NCBI GenBank assembly: GCA_031179215.1
Contig: JAPSIA010000005.1
Coordinates: forward strand, 1 to 50,210
Source: Agrococcus sp.
Lineage (GTDB): Bacteria > Actinomycetota > Actinomycetes > Actinomycetales > Microbacteriaceae
DNA length: 50,210 nt
Direction of reading: 5' to 3'
Shown: in pieces, positions 9,367 through 17,461 of the stretch
Position numbering within the stretch: position 1 is the first letter of the stretch
How the letters are laid out: each line of letters starts with the position of its first letter
Notes under the pieces: model-generated
Databases searched by the model: none
Told to the model about the DNA's origin: nothing
What the model saw: only the letters and a program-made list of their open reading frames with translations
Program-made: the position numbers and the translations under genes

Positions 9367-11403
9367 CTACTCGGCCGTCGCCCCTCGGCGGCGCGCGAGC
9401 GCGAGGCTCGCGGCGGCCAGCAGCAGCAGGATCGCGCCGACCAGGACGACGGGAGCCTCCGTGCTCGTGCTCGGGAGCGTCGGCTCGCCGCCGGCGTCCG
9501 CGCCGCCCTGGCCATCGCCCGGCTCGATCGGCGTGCCCGGCGCGGTCTCGGTCGGCGCCGGCTCGGTCGGCGCGGGCTCGGTCGGCGCGGGCGTCTCGAT
9601 CACGTCGGCGCACTCGTCGCCGGCCGAGACGCGCAGCGAGACGCCGTCGTGCGCGGTGTCCGAGATCCACGCGACCGCGGGCGCGGCCGTCGCATCCGTC
9701 TCGCACCAGTCGATCGCGAGGCCCTCGTTCGTGTAGCCGGCGTCCATCGTCGAGGGGGCGTGCACGGCGCGCTGCGCGGTCAGGCGGCCGTCGACGAAGG
9801 CGAGCTCGGCGTGGCGGTTGTCGCACGCCTCGTCGCACAGCGCCCACAGCGCGTTGCCGCCCGCCTGCCAGTCGAGGCCCATGACGACCGCGAGGGCATC
9901 GCTCGGCGCAGCCGACTGCAGGATCGTGAGCTCGCCGGTCGCCTCGAGCACGGCGAGGTGGATGAGACCGGTCTGCTCCACGGCGAACGCGACGATGCCG
10001 CCGAAGTGCTCGCCGTAGGAGGCGGGGTCGTAGCGGGCGCCCGTCTCGTCGACGACACCGAGGCGCAGGGCGTCGGCGTCGGAGATCCACTCGATGGCCT
10101 CCGGGCCGAGGTTCGCGCCGAGCTCGCCGAGCGCCGAGGAGACGTTCCACTCGTGCGTCGTGGTCGCGCGGCCGTCGGCGCCGAGCTCGACGCGCAGGAT
10201 CGACGGGCGGCTCGTGCTCTTGGCCGCGTTGTCGCGCTCGGTCGCGAGGAGGATCGCGCCGTCGCCGGCGACCGACAGGCCCTCGGCGTCGGGCTGGCCC
10301 GAGCCGTCCGGGTACGTCGGCACCCAGGACCTGGCGATCGACCACTGCCCGTCAGCGCCGGCCGCGAGCTCGAAGATCTCGGCGTTGTCGTTGTTGACCG
10401 CGAAGAGCGTGCCGTCGGCGGCGTGATCGAGGCCGGACATGTCGTCGCCCCACGTGCCCGGGGCCACGGCAGGGCGCACGTCGTCGCGGAACGGCCACGC
10501 GTCGGCCTCGACGACGGGCTCCTCGACGGGCCCGCAGTCGTTCGCCATCTCGAAGGTCGCGCTGGCGGCGTCGACGAAGTCGCCCGTCATGTCGGCGCAG
10601 CGCGCCCACGTCACGGCCGCGTGCGCCTCCCAGCCGAACTCGTCGACGACGGTGCCCTGCGCGTCGCGGAGGGTGACGGTGTCGCTGCCGCCGAGGCCGA
10701 AGTCGGTGTTGTAGGCGGTGCCGTCGGTGATGATCGCCCGGTAGCCGCCCGACTCGATCGTCGTGCCCTCTGGCAGCACGATGGGCTCGTGCTCGGGGTC
10801 GCCGTCGACGATCGACCAGCCGGAGAGGTCGACGGTGCTGACCGTGTCGGTGTTCGCGAGCTCGACCCAGTCGCCGCGCGCGTCGCCGTTGGACTCGACC
10901 TCGTTGATCACGACGGGCGAAGCGGCAGCGCGCGTGACGTTCGCCTCGCCGGGCGTCGGCTCGGTCGCGACGAACGCGCCCGTGCCGTCGGGCACCCGGC
11001 CCTCGCTCGAGACGTGCGCGCTCCAGCGGTGCTCGGCCACGAGCGTGCCCGTCGCGGTGAAGATGCGCACCGCATCCTCCTTGCCGAGGCCCATGCCGAC
11101 GAGCGTGTCGGGCTCGAAGGCGACGATCGCACCGGGCTCGATCACGGTGCCGGCTGGGAAGGTCACGAAGTCGGCGTCGGGCTCGTCCTTGTCGTCGCGG
11201 GCGATCCAGCCCGAGATGTCCACGGGCGCTGCGCCGACGTTCGTGAGCTCGAAGAAGTCGGGCGCGTCGGTCGCGCTCGTCGACTGCACCTCGTTGATGA
11301 CGATGTCGGTGTCGGCCGCGACGGCGGCGGGGGCGGTGAGGAGGGTGACCGCGAGCGCCGCCGGGATGGCGGCTGCGAGCGCGGCGGTGCTGCGTCGGCG
11401 CAT
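9367..11403 (-). CDS. Cell-wall-anchored lamin-tail-domain protein with beta-propeller-like region
   Basis: 678-residue exported protein. An N-terminal signal peptide (MRRRSTAALAAAIPAALAVT...AVAA) is followed by two lamin-tail domains (INEVQSTSATDAPDFFELTNVG near residue 40 and INEVESNGDARGDWVELANT near 175). Next comes a long region with repeated short strands (DMSGLDHAADGTLFAVNND, DAEGLSVAGDGAILLATERD) resembling esterase-like/SdiA-regulated propellers. A Thr/Pro/Glu linker then leads to the sorting tail: LPSTS near residue 643, a hydrophobic helix and RRR. The LPSTS pentapeptide departs from LPxTG, so the sortase class is uncertain. ATG at 11403 has an AAGGA site upstream. Substrate unknown. 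Confidence 0.82.
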   Translation of the reverse strand: MRRRSTAALAAAIPAALAVTLLTAPAAVAADTDIVINEVQSTSATDAPDFFELTNVGAAPVDISGWIARDDKDEPDADFVTFPAGTVIEPGAIVAFEPDTLVGMGLGKEDAVRIFTATGTLVAEHRWSAHVSSEGRVPDGTGAFVATEPTPGEANVTRAAASPVVINEVESNGDARGDWVELANTDTVSTVDLSGWSIVDGDPEHEPIVLPEGTTIESGGYRAIITDGTAYNTDFGLGGSDTVTLRDAQGTVVDEFGWEAHAAVTWARCADMTGDFVDAASATFEMANDCGPVEEPVVEADAWPFRDDVRPAVAPGTWGDDMSGLDHAADGTLFAVNNDNAEIFELAAGADGQWSIARSWVPTYPDGSGQPDAEGLSVAGDGAILLATERDNAAKSTSRPSILRVELGADGRATTTHEWNVSSALGELGANLGPEAIEWISDADALRLGVVDETGARYDPASYGEHFGGIVAFAVEQTGLIHLAVLEATGELTILQSAAPSDALAVVMGLDWQAGGNALWALCDEACDNRHAELAFVDGRLTAQRAVHAPSTMDAGYTNEGLAIDWCETDATAAPAVAWISDTAHDGVSLRVSAGDECADVIETPAPTEPAPTEPAPTETAPGTPIEPGDGQGGADAGGEPTLPSTSTEAPVVLVGAILLLLAAASLALARRRGATAE

Positions 11404-11518
11404 GAGGATCCTTCGCTGTGAGGTTCCCCTCAGCAAAGGCGACGCAGGCGTCCGGCCGGTGCCGTTCGGCGAACAGCGGGTGAACGGTGCGTGGCCGTTC
11501 GCCGCCGGGCGTCCCCCG

Positions 11519-12493
11519 CTACGGCTCGAGCCGCCGCCAGAGGTCTGGGTGGTCGAGGAAGACCGCCTCGAGGTCGAGGTCCGCGACCATCGACCACTCG
11601 GTCTGCCAGTCGCCCCACGCGGCGGGATGCTCGCCGAGCCGGTGCTCGGGCTCGAGGAAGGCGTTCTCCGGTCGCAGCGTCCAGGTGATGGTGCCGAGCC
11701 CAGCGGCGCGAGCCCGCTCCGCGAGGTCGCTCGTGCGCAGGGCGCCGCCCTCCCGCGAGAACAGCACCGCCTTGTCGACGCTGATGGCGTCGACGCACCT
11801 CGCGAGCTGCGCGAGCCCAGCGTCGGTGCGCTGGTCCGCGTACGTGGGGGCGGATGCGTGACCCGCGGCGACGAGGTCGGGCGCCGTGCCGCCGGCGGCC
11901 ATGAGGTAGATGAGCCGCGCCTCGACGCCGCGCTCGCGCACCCCGTGCAGCACGGTCTCCTCGAACGACTCGATCGCGAGCCGCCCCGGCGCCTCCCACG
12001 CGGTGCCGGACACCGCATCCGCGAGCAGCGCGTCGAGCGGGAGGCCGATGGACGCGAAGTGGGTCGCGTGCTTGAGCTCGGCGACGACGTCGAGCCCGGT
12101 CTCGTCGGCGATCGCGAGCAGGTCGGTGAAGCGCAGCACGCCCTCGGCGCCGTCGCGGCGGGCGCTCGCCGGGCGCAGCTGCGGGAGCCGCTCGCGAGCG
12201 CGCAGCGACGCGACCTCCGACCACGTGAGGTCCTCGACGAACCAGCCGGTCAGCTCGACGCCGTCGATCGTCGCGGTGCGTCGGCGATCGGCGAGCTCCG
12301 GGCGCCGTGCGATGTCGGTCGTCTCGCTCAGCTCGTTGTCGTGGCGCACGACGAGCACGCCGTCGCGCGTGGCGACGAGGTCGGGCTCGACCGCGTGCGC
12401 GCCAAGGCTCGCGGCGAGCCGGACGGCGGTCTCGGTGTGCTCGGGCGCCCAGCCGGAGGCGCCTCGGTGGGCGATGATGCGCGATGCGTGCAC
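11519..12493 (-). CDS. Glycerophosphodiester phosphodiesterase family protein
   Basis: 324 residues with a TIM-barrel GDPD domain: HASRIIAHRGASGWAPEHT carries the catalytic His-Arg pair, and AVEPDLVATRDGVLVVRHD holds the metal-binding Glu-x-Asp and second His. VAELKHAT matches the conserved ExK strand. It would hydrolyse glycerophosphodiesters to glycerol-3-phosphate and an alcohol. No signal peptide is visible, so it is probably cytosolic. The GTG at 12493 has no ribosome binding site but lies 6 nt after a TAGCCT box, so the transcript is probably leaderless. The 115 nt between this gene and the lamin-tail gene contain no gene. Confidence 0.9.
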   Translation of the reverse strand: MHASRIIAHRGASGWAPEHTETAVRLAASLGAHAVEPDLVATRDGVLVVRHDNELSETTDIARRPELADRRRTATIDGVELTGWFVEDLTWSEVASLRARERLPQLRPASARRDGAEGVLRFTDLLAIADETGLDVVAELKHATHFASIGLPLDALLADAVSGTAWEAPGRLAIESFEETVLHGVRERGVEARLIYLMAAGGTAPDLVAAGHASAPTYADQRTDAGLAQLARCVDAISVDKAVLFSREGGALRTSDLAERARAAGLGTITWTLRPENAFLEPEHRLGEHPAAWGDWQTEWSMVADLDLEAVFLDHPDLWRRLEP

Positions 12494-12499
12494 CGAGCC

Positions 12500-12505
12500 A
12501 GGCTA
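12500..12505 (-). promoter_or_regulatory. -10 box of the GDPD gene, leaderless configuration
   Basis: TAGCCT on the minus strand, 6 nt before the GTG start at 12493; no Shine-Dalgarno sequence. Confidence 0.5.
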
Positions 12506-12567
12506 TGCGGCCGGCTCGCCGTGCGCGAACACCGGCGCGAGCACAGCGAAATCTGGGGATCGCTCGG

Positions 12568-12573
12568 TAGTCT
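12568..12573 (+). promoter_or_regulatory. Putative -10 box of the BI-1 family gene
   Basis: TAGTCT fits TANNNT and would give a leader of about 45 nt that contains the GACAGGAGC ribosome binding site before the TTG start at 12627. Confidence 0.4.
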
Positions 12574-12626
12574 GTCGACAGTCCGCCCCGTGGCGGCCGT
12601 GAACCTTCCCGACAGGAGCAACTCCC

Positions 12627-13595
12627 TTGGCAGGCAACCCGGCGTTCCGCAACTCGCCCGCGTTCACCGAGAACCCCCAGCGCGCCGCGCAGGCGGCGCC
12701 CGGTGGGCAGCAGGTCCCCTACGGCCAGGCGCCCTACGGCCAGGCGCCCTACGGCCAGGCTCCGCAGTACGGCGGCGCTCCCTACGGTCAGCCGCAGCAG
12801 TACGGCGGCGCGCCCTACGGGCAGCCCGGCGTGCCCACGCCGGAGCAGCTGAACCAGCAGTTCCAGGCGCCCGCGGCCGGCCCGCTCGAGACGGAGCGAC
12901 TCTCGTACGACGGCGTGATCATGAAGACGGGGCTCACGCTCGGCGTCACGGCGCTGGGCTTCGTGGTGACGCTCGCGATGTACTTCATGGGCAACGCGCC
13001 GCTGTTCTTCGGGCTGACCTGGGGCGGCGCGATCGTCGGCTTCGTGCTCGCGCTCGTCAACATCTTCAAGAAGGAGCCGAGCCCGGCGCTCGTGCTCGCG
13101 TACGGTGCGGCGCAAGGACTCTTCCTCGGCGGCATCTCGGCCTCGATCGAGTTCGGCTGGAACCTCCCCGGCATCATCTTCCAGGCGCTGCTCGCGACGG
13201 CGTGCGTGTTCGGCGTGACGCTCGCGGGCTACGCGTTCCGCGTCTTCCGCACGTCGCCGAAGCTCAACAAGATCTTCTTCATCGCGATCATCGGCTACGC
13301 CGCCTTCTCGCTCGTCAACTTCGTCCTGATGCTGACCGGCGTGAACCAGGATCCGTGGGGCATGCGCTCCATGGAGGTCTTCGGCATCCCGCTCGGACTG
13401 ATCCTCGGTGCCCTCGCCGTGCTGCTGGGCGCCTACTCCCTCGTGATGGACTTCGAGGGCATCGAGCTCGGCGTCAAGCGCGGCGTGCACAAGAAGTACG
13501 GCTGGTCGGCGGCCTTCGGCCTGGTCATGACGATCATCTGGCTCTACGTCGAGATCCTGCGGATCATCGCGATCCTCCGCGGCGGCAACAACTAG
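12627..13595 (+). CDS. Bax inhibitor-1/YccA family membrane protein with PYGQ-repeat N-terminal tail
   Basis: 322 residues. Residues 1-75 are a disordered tail rich in Pro, Tyr, Gly and Gln with repeated PYGQ units. Residues about 90-320 form seven hydrophobic segments typical of the BI-1-like family, ending IWLYVEILRIIAILRGGNN. The eukaryotic and some bacterial relatives act as membrane calcium-leak or stress-related proteins; the role here is not known. The TTG start at 12627 is chosen because GACAGGAG lies 7 nt upstream and the family-like N terminus MAGNPAFRNSPAF begins there. A strong terminator follows. Confidence 0.9.
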   Translation: MAGNPAFRNSPAFTENPQRAAQAAPGGQQVPYGQAPYGQAPYGQAPQYGGAPYGQPQQYGGAPYGQPGVPTPEQLNQQFQAPAAGPLETERLSYDGVIMKTGLTLGVTALGFVVTLAMYFMGNAPLFFGLTWGGAIVGFVLALVNIFKKEPSPALVLAYGAAQGLFLGGISASIEFGWNLPGIIFQALLATACVFGVTLAGYAFRVFRTSPKLNKIFFIAIIGYAAFSLVNFVLMLTGVNQDPWGMRSMEVFGIPLGLILGALAVLLGAYSLVMDFEGIELGVKRGVHKKYGWSAAFGLVMTIIWLYVEILRIIAILRGGNN

Positions 13596-13612
13596 TCCCC
13601 GCCACTGCGCAC

Positions 13613-13646
13613 CGAAGGGGCCCCGGCAGCAGCCGGGGCCCCTTCG
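13613..13646. terminator. Strong bidirectional hairpin terminator
   Basis: A 15-bp perfect stem (13613-13627 / 13632-13646) with loop AGCA lies between the convergent BI-1 gene and the VOC protein gene, 17 nt past the BI-1 stop. Confidence 0.85.
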
Positions 13647-13653
13647 CCGTGCC

Positions 13654-14052
13654 TCACCGGTCTCGCGAGGAGAGCACGCAGAACTCGTTGCCGTCGATGT
13701 CCGCGAGCACCGTCCACGTCGCATCCGCGGCCTGGCCGACGTCGATGCGACGGGCGCCGAGCGCCTCGAGCCGGGCGATCTCGGCCTCCCGGTCGTCGCT
13801 CGAGTGCGGCGCGAGGTCCATGTGGATGCGGTTCTTCGACCGCTTCTCGTGCTCGACCGGCACGAAGACGAGCCCTGCCGGGAACTGGTGGAACGTGAGC
13901 GTGCCGGCGAGCTCCTCCGCCCACTTCGGGATGACGACGACCTCGTGATCGGTCTCGAAGACGATCTGCCAGTCGAGCGCGTCGCGCCACCAGGCGGCGA
14001 GCCTGCGGTGATCGGTGGATTCGATCACGTTCGAGTACCAGCGCAGCGCCAT
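13654..14052 (-). CDS. VOC-superfamily (glyoxalase-like) protein
   Basis: 132 residues in a single two-module VOC fold: NVIESTDHRRLAAWWRDALDW at the N terminus and a second module around NRIHMDLAPHSSDDREAEIARLEALGARRID ending VLADIDGNEFCVLSS. The last segment holds the conserved Glu of the metal or substrate site. Such proteins include isomerases, dioxygenases and antibiotic-binding proteins, so substrate cannot be told from sequence. It is a single-gene unit, convergent with the BI-1 gene; the start ATG at 14052 follows a GGAGG-like site. Confidence 0.85.
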   Translation of the reverse strand: MALRWYSNVIESTDHRRLAAWWRDALDWQIVFETDHEVVVIPKWAEELAGTLTFHQFPAGLVFVPVEHEKRSKNRIHMDLAPHSSDDREAEIARLEALGARRIDVGQAADATWTVLADIDGNEFCVLSSRDR

Positions 14053-14099
14053 CGCGGCCTCCTTCGTCGGGGTGCCCTCACGCTACGCGAGGCCGCTGA

Positions 14100-14139
14100 C
14101 GCAGACGACCCCCGCCCGTGCGGGCGGGGGTCGTCTGCG
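14100..14139. terminator. Perfect palindromic terminator after the BASS transporter gene
   Basis: A 19-bp uninterrupted stem (14100-14118 / 14121-14139) with a 2-nt centre lies 10 nt beyond the stop of the leftward transporter gene ending at 14150. It also sits upstream of the VOC gene start, insulating the two. Confidence 0.8.
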
Positions 14140-14149
14140 CGCGACGGGG

Positions 14150-15133
14150 TCAGCTGACGACCGCGTCCTCGGTCGCGGCATGCTGCGGGGCGTCCTGCGG
14201 CGGGCGCCGCGACCAGAAGGAGGCGAGCAGCGCGCCCGAGATGTTGTGCCACACGGAGAAGATCGCCGCCGGCAGCGCGGCCTCGGGAGAGAAGTGCGTC
14301 TTCGCGAGGCCCGCGGCGAGGCCGGAGTTCTGCATGCCGACCTCGATCGCGACCGCGCGCCGCGCGCTCGTGTCGAGCCCCACCGCCTTCGCGGCGAGGA
14401 AGCCCAAGCCGTAGCCGACGCCGTTGTGGAGGATGACGACGAGCGCCACGAGGAGGCCCACCGACAGGATGGTCGCGGCCGAGCCCGCGACGACCGCGAG
14501 CACGACGAGCGTGATGCCGGTGACCGACACGAGCGGCAGCCAGGGCAGGATCGCCTGCACGAGCTTCGGCAGCAGCATCCGCAGCACGACGCCCGCGATC
14601 ACGGGCAGCAGCACGATGAAGATGATCGACTGGAACAGGCCCCAGGCGTCGACCGGCAGGTAGGAGCCCGCGAGCCACAGCACGAGCAGCGGCGTGAGCA
14701 CGGGGGCCAGCAGGGTCGAGGCGGTGGTCATCGCGACCGAGAGGGCGGTGTCGCCCTTGGCGAGGTAGACCATGACGTTCGAGGAGGTGCCGCCGGGGGC
14801 GGAGCCGACGAGCACGACGCCCACGAGCAGCTCGGGCGGCAGCTGGAACGCGGTCGCGAGGCCGATCGCCGTGAGCGGCATGATGACGTACTGCGCGACG
14901 ACGCCGATCGCGAAGGCCTTCGGCTTCCGCGCGATGACGCGGAAGTCGACGGGCTGCAGCGTGAGCCCCATGCCGAGCATGATGATGCCGAGCAGCGTGT
15001 TGATCGCCGGGCCGAGCGGCAGGAAGGCCTGCGGCACGAGGATCGCGACGGCGCCGGCCGCGAGCACGATGAGCGGGAACCAGGTGCCGGCGACGCGCCC
15101 GATGCGCTCGCCGACGGGGGTGGTGCGGGACAT
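14150..15133 (-). CDS. Bile acid:sodium symporter (BASS) family transporter
   Basis: 327-residue polytopic membrane protein with about nine or ten hydrophobic segments. BASS signatures are visible: LPLGPAINTLLGIIMLGMGLTL, the crossover GSAPGGTSSNVMVYLAKGD (about residues 110-130), and the second crossover region AVAIEVGMQNSGLAAGLAKTHF. The family moves organic anions such as keto acids, pantoate or bile acids with sodium; the substrate here is unknown. ATG at 15133 has a perfect GGAGGT site. A 13-bp dyad just upstream (15152-15164) could be an operator. Transcribed alone. Confidence 0.9.
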   Translation of the reverse strand: MSRTTPVGERIGRVAGTWFPLIVLAAGAVAILVPQAFLPLGPAINTLLGIIMLGMGLTLQPVDFRVIARKPKAFAIGVVAQYVIMPLTAIGLATAFQLPPELLVGVVLVGSAPGGTSSNVMVYLAKGDTALSVAMTTASTLLAPVLTPLLVLWLAGSYLPVDAWGLFQSIIFIVLLPVIAGVVLRMLLPKLVQAILPWLPLVSVTGITLVVLAVVAGSAATILSVGLLVALVVILHNGVGYGLGFLAAKAVGLDTSARRAVAIEVGMQNSGLAAGLAKTHFSPEAALPAAIFSVWHNISGALLASFWSRRPPQDAPQHAATEDAVVS

Positions 15134-15151
15134 GTCAGACCTCCAGTGGAT

Positions 15152-15164
15152 GCTGTCTGACAGC
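15152..15164 (-). promoter_or_regulatory. Possible operator dyad upstream of the BASS gene
   Basis: GCTGTCTGACAGC is a perfect 6-1-6 dyad located 19 nt before the transporter start codon, where a repressor would block transcription or ribosome access. It is the only such dyad near this promoter; regulator unknown. Confidence 0.3.
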
Positions 15165-15267
15165 GAACCACATCCCGCATGCCGCTCCGCGCGGCCCCGA
15201 GCCGCTCCGCCGCCGCAGCGCGGGGCACTCTCCCCTGCCTGCCCGCACCTCCGCCAGACCCGCCCGA

Positions 15268-15342
15268 CCGGAGGATCCCCGGCTGAGCGCAGCCCAAGCG
15301 GGACTATCCACGCGTGTCGGCGCTCAGGCGCGAATCCTCCGG
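15268..15342 (+). repeat. 75-bp palindromic repeat, solo copy C
   Basis: Third member of the family found around the DUF559 gene. The left arm CCGGAGGATCCCCGGCTGAG is intact, GGACTATCC lies at 15301-15309, and the right arm is degenerate (GCGCGAATCCTCCGG). It stands alone in a 500-bp region without genes (15160-15667). Confidence 0.8.
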
Positions 15343-15424
15343 GCACCGCGTCGCCGCGGGCCGCTCGTGCGCGCCCAGGCCCGCGCGTCGGGCTGCTCCG
15401 GATCCCTCCCTCGCGGCCGCCCCG

Positions 15425-15522
15425 CCCGCACAACGCAAGCCGCGCGAGGCCGATCCGCGGCGGTAGCGCCGCCAGCCGCTCGTCCGCCGCAGGGGAAGCC
15501 CGCCGGGCTTGCGTTGTGCGGG
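15425..15522. repeat. Spaced 16-bp perfect inverted repeat in a gene-free region
   Basis: CCCGCACAACGCAAGC at 15425-15440 is repeated exactly in inverse orientation at 15507-15522, with a 66-bp GC-rich middle. The enclosed sequence has no credible protein. The layout resembles a small non-autonomous element or a long hairpin; nothing identifies it further. Confidence 0.6.
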
Positions 15523-15580
15523 AGAGCCGCGCCTCGCCGTGGCTGAGGCGGCGGGCTGCGGCGGAGGGAGCTGGGTTCGG

Positions 15581-15666
15581 CCCCTGAGCCCCCGCAGCGG
15601 CCGGCCGAGCCGCGCGACAGCGGCCCCTGAGCCGCTCCGCCGCCGCAGGCGGCCGAGCGTGAAGGG
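15581..15666. repeat. Degenerate CCCTGAGCC...GAAGGG interspersed repeats
   Basis: Two partial units beginning CCCCTGAGCC (15581 and 15624); the second runs to GAAGGG at 15666. They belong to the same palindromic family as the cluster at 22158-22356. The second unit ends 1 nt before the sufU stop codon complement, so it may also serve as the end of the suf transcript. Confidence 0.5.
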
Positions 15667-15667
15667 C

Positions 15668-16117
15668 TCAGCGCGCGTCGAGCTCGTCGAGCGCCTCCTC
15701 GAGCGCGACCCACGCGAGCATCGCGCACTTGACGCGCATCGGGAACTTCGCGACTCCCGCGAACGCGACGGCGTCGCCGAGCAGCTGCTCGTCGGGCTCG
15801 ATCGCGCCGCGCGAGCGCAGCAGCTCGCGCAGCGCCTCGATGCGCTCCCGCACCGCCGAGACCCTGAGCCCGGGCGCCTCCTCCGCGAGCACCGACGCGG
15901 ATGCCTGCGAGATCGAGCATCCCTGCCCCTCCCAGCCGAGCGACTCGACGAGCGCCGCATCGCCGCCCAGCCGCACGCGCAGGCGGATCTCGTCGCCGCA
16001 CGTGGGGTTGCGCAGGAACCGCTCGGCGTCGAAGGGCTCGATGAGGCCCGATCCCGAGCGACGCTTCGCGTGCTCGAGGATGAGCTCCTGGTAGAGGCCG
16101 GCGAGCGGGTCGGCCAT
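15668..16117 (-). CDS. sufU: SUF-system iron-sulfur cluster assembly protein SufU
   Basis: 149 residues. It accepts sulfur from SufS and supports Fe-S cluster assembly. The zinc/sulfur-transfer ligands of SufU are present: C40 followed by D42 (NPTCGDEIRL), C67 (GQGCSISQASAS) and C131 (RVKCAMLAW). The ATG at 16117 shares one base with the sufS stop (TGATG), so translation is coupled to sufS and the pair is one unit. Length fits the actinobacterial and firmicute SufU type rather than the longer NifU. The remaining suf genes (sufB, sufC, sufD) are not in the window. Confidence 0.94.
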   Translation of the reverse strand: MADPLAGLYQELILEHAKRRSGSGLIEPFDAERFLRNPTCGDEIRLRVRLGGDAALVESLGWEGQGCSISQASASVLAEEAPGLRVSAVRERIEALRELLRSRGAIEPDEQLLGDAVAFAGVAKFPMRVKCAMLAWVALEEALDELDAR

Positions 16118-17415
16118 CACGCGGCCCCGAAGTACGAGCGCACGCCCGAGAGCACGTCGAGGAACCGGTCGACCTCGGCCTCGGTCGTCGTGAGGTACGT
16201 GGATGCGCGCGTCGTCGCCGCGACCCCGAGGCGGCGGTGGAGGGGCTGGGCGCAGTGGTGGCCCACGCGCGCGGCGATGCCAGCGGCGTCGAGCACCTGC
16301 CCGACGTCGTGCGCGTGCACGCCGTCGACGACGACGCTCGCGAGCCCTGCGCGCTCCTGACCGGGCCTGGGCCCCACGAGGCGCACGCCGGGCAGCGAGG
16401 CGGCGCCGGCCGCGAGGCGCTCGCCGAGCGCGCGCTCGTGGGCCTCGATCGCCGGCATGCCGACCGCCTCGAGGTAGTCCACCGCCGCGGCGAGGCCGAC
16501 GATCGCGCCGACGGGCTGCGTGCCCGCCTCGAACCGCTGCGGCGCGGGCAGGAACTCGCGCTCGGTCATCGTGACGGTCGTGATCATCGAGCCGCCGAGC
16601 CGCGCGGGCGGCAGGGCAGCGCCGAGCGCCTCGGCGAGGTAGAGCACGCCGATGCCACCGGGACCGAGCATCTTGTGGCTCGAGAACGCCGCGGCGTCGA
16701 CGCCGAGCGCTCGCAGGTCCACCGGTCGGTGCGGCACCGACTGGCACGCGTCGAGCACGACGAGCGCGCCGACGGCGTGCGCCGCGGCCACGATCGGCTC
16801 CACCTCGGCGACGAGCCCCGTCACGTTCGACACGTGCGCGAGCGCGACGACGCGCGTGCGCTCCGTGATGCGCGCGAGGAGCGCCTCCGTCGTCCAGACG
16901 CCGTCGTCGTCGACCTCGACCCAGCGCAGCGTCGCGCCGGTCTCGTCGGCGAGGCGCTGCCACGGCAGGAGGTTGGCGTGGTGCTCGGCCTCGGTCACGA
17001 GGATCTCGTCGCCCTCGCGGATGCGCAGGCTCGCGTCGACGGTGCGGGCGCGGTTCGCCTCGGCGAGCGCGAGCGCGACGGTGTTGAGCGCATCCGTCGC
17101 ATTCATGGCCCACGAGATCTCGGTCGGCCTGGCGCCGACGAAGCGGGCGATCCGCTCGCGCGCGTGCTCGTAGTCGTCGGTCGCGAGCGCCGCGAGCGTG
17201 TGCGCGCCGCGGTGCACGGCGGCGTTCCGCTGCGTGCGGAAGGCCCACTCGGCCTCGAGCACCTGGCGCGGCTGCTGGCTCGTCGCGCCGGAGTCGAGGT
17301 AGACGAGCGGCACGCCGCCGGGCTGCTCGGCGAGGATCGGGAAGTCGGCGCGCAGCTGCTCGATCCGCTCCTCGGTCAGGGCGGGCCCGGTGGTTGGCTC
17401 GGTTCCGATCGTCAC
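16117..17415 (-). CDS. sufS: Cysteine desulfurase SufS
   Basis: 432 residues; PLP-dependent removal of sulfur from cysteine for Fe-S cluster assembly. The PLP lysine lies in FSSHKMLGPGGIGVLY, the motif AEHHANLLPWQ binds the cofactor, VVLDACQSVPHRPVD supplies the Asp and Gln, and VGHHCAQPLHRRLG carries the catalytic cysteine loop of the type II class. GTG at 17415 (VTIGTEP) has no ribosome binding site but lies 6 nt after TACCCT, so the transcript is probably leaderless. sufU overlaps its stop by one base. Confidence 0.95.
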   Translation of the reverse strand: MTIGTEPTTGPALTEERIEQLRADFPILAEQPGGVPLVYLDSGATSQQPRQVLEAEWAFRTQRNAAVHRGAHTLAALATDDYEHARERIARFVGARPTEISWAMNATDALNTVALALAEANRARTVDASLRIREGDEILVTEAEHHANLLPWQRLADETGATLRWVEVDDDGVWTTEALLARITERTRVVALAHVSNVTGLVAEVEPIVAAAHAVGALVVLDACQSVPHRPVDLRALGVDAAAFSSHKMLGPGGIGVLYLAEALGAALPPARLGGSMITTVTMTEREFLPAPQRFEAGTQPVGAIVGLAAAVDYLEAVGMPAIEAHERALGERLAAGAASLPGVRLVGPRPGQERAGLASVVVDGVHAHDVGQVLDAAGIAARVGHHCAQPLHRRLGVAATTRASTYLTTTEAEVDRFLDVLSGVRSYFGAA

Positions 17416-17421
17416 CCATCC

Positions 17422-17427
17422 AGGGTA
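17422..17427 (-). promoter_or_regulatory. -10 box of sufSU, leaderless configuration
   Basis: TACCCT on the minus strand, 6 nt before the sufS GTG; no Shine-Dalgarno sequence. Confidence 0.5.
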
Positions 17428-17461
17428 GTAGCCGTGCCTGTCGGCCCCATATGCACGGTCG

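Noticed and set aside
14100-14139. Perfect 40-bp palindrome as an operator or insertion remnant
   Set aside because: Its position 10 nt past a stop codon and its GC-rich uninterrupted stem fit an intrinsic terminator better.
15160-15667. Possible gene or pseudogene in the 500-bp gap
   Set aside because: All frames are arginine/alanine-rich antisense-like strings without a start site or recognisable domain; the region is explained by repeats.
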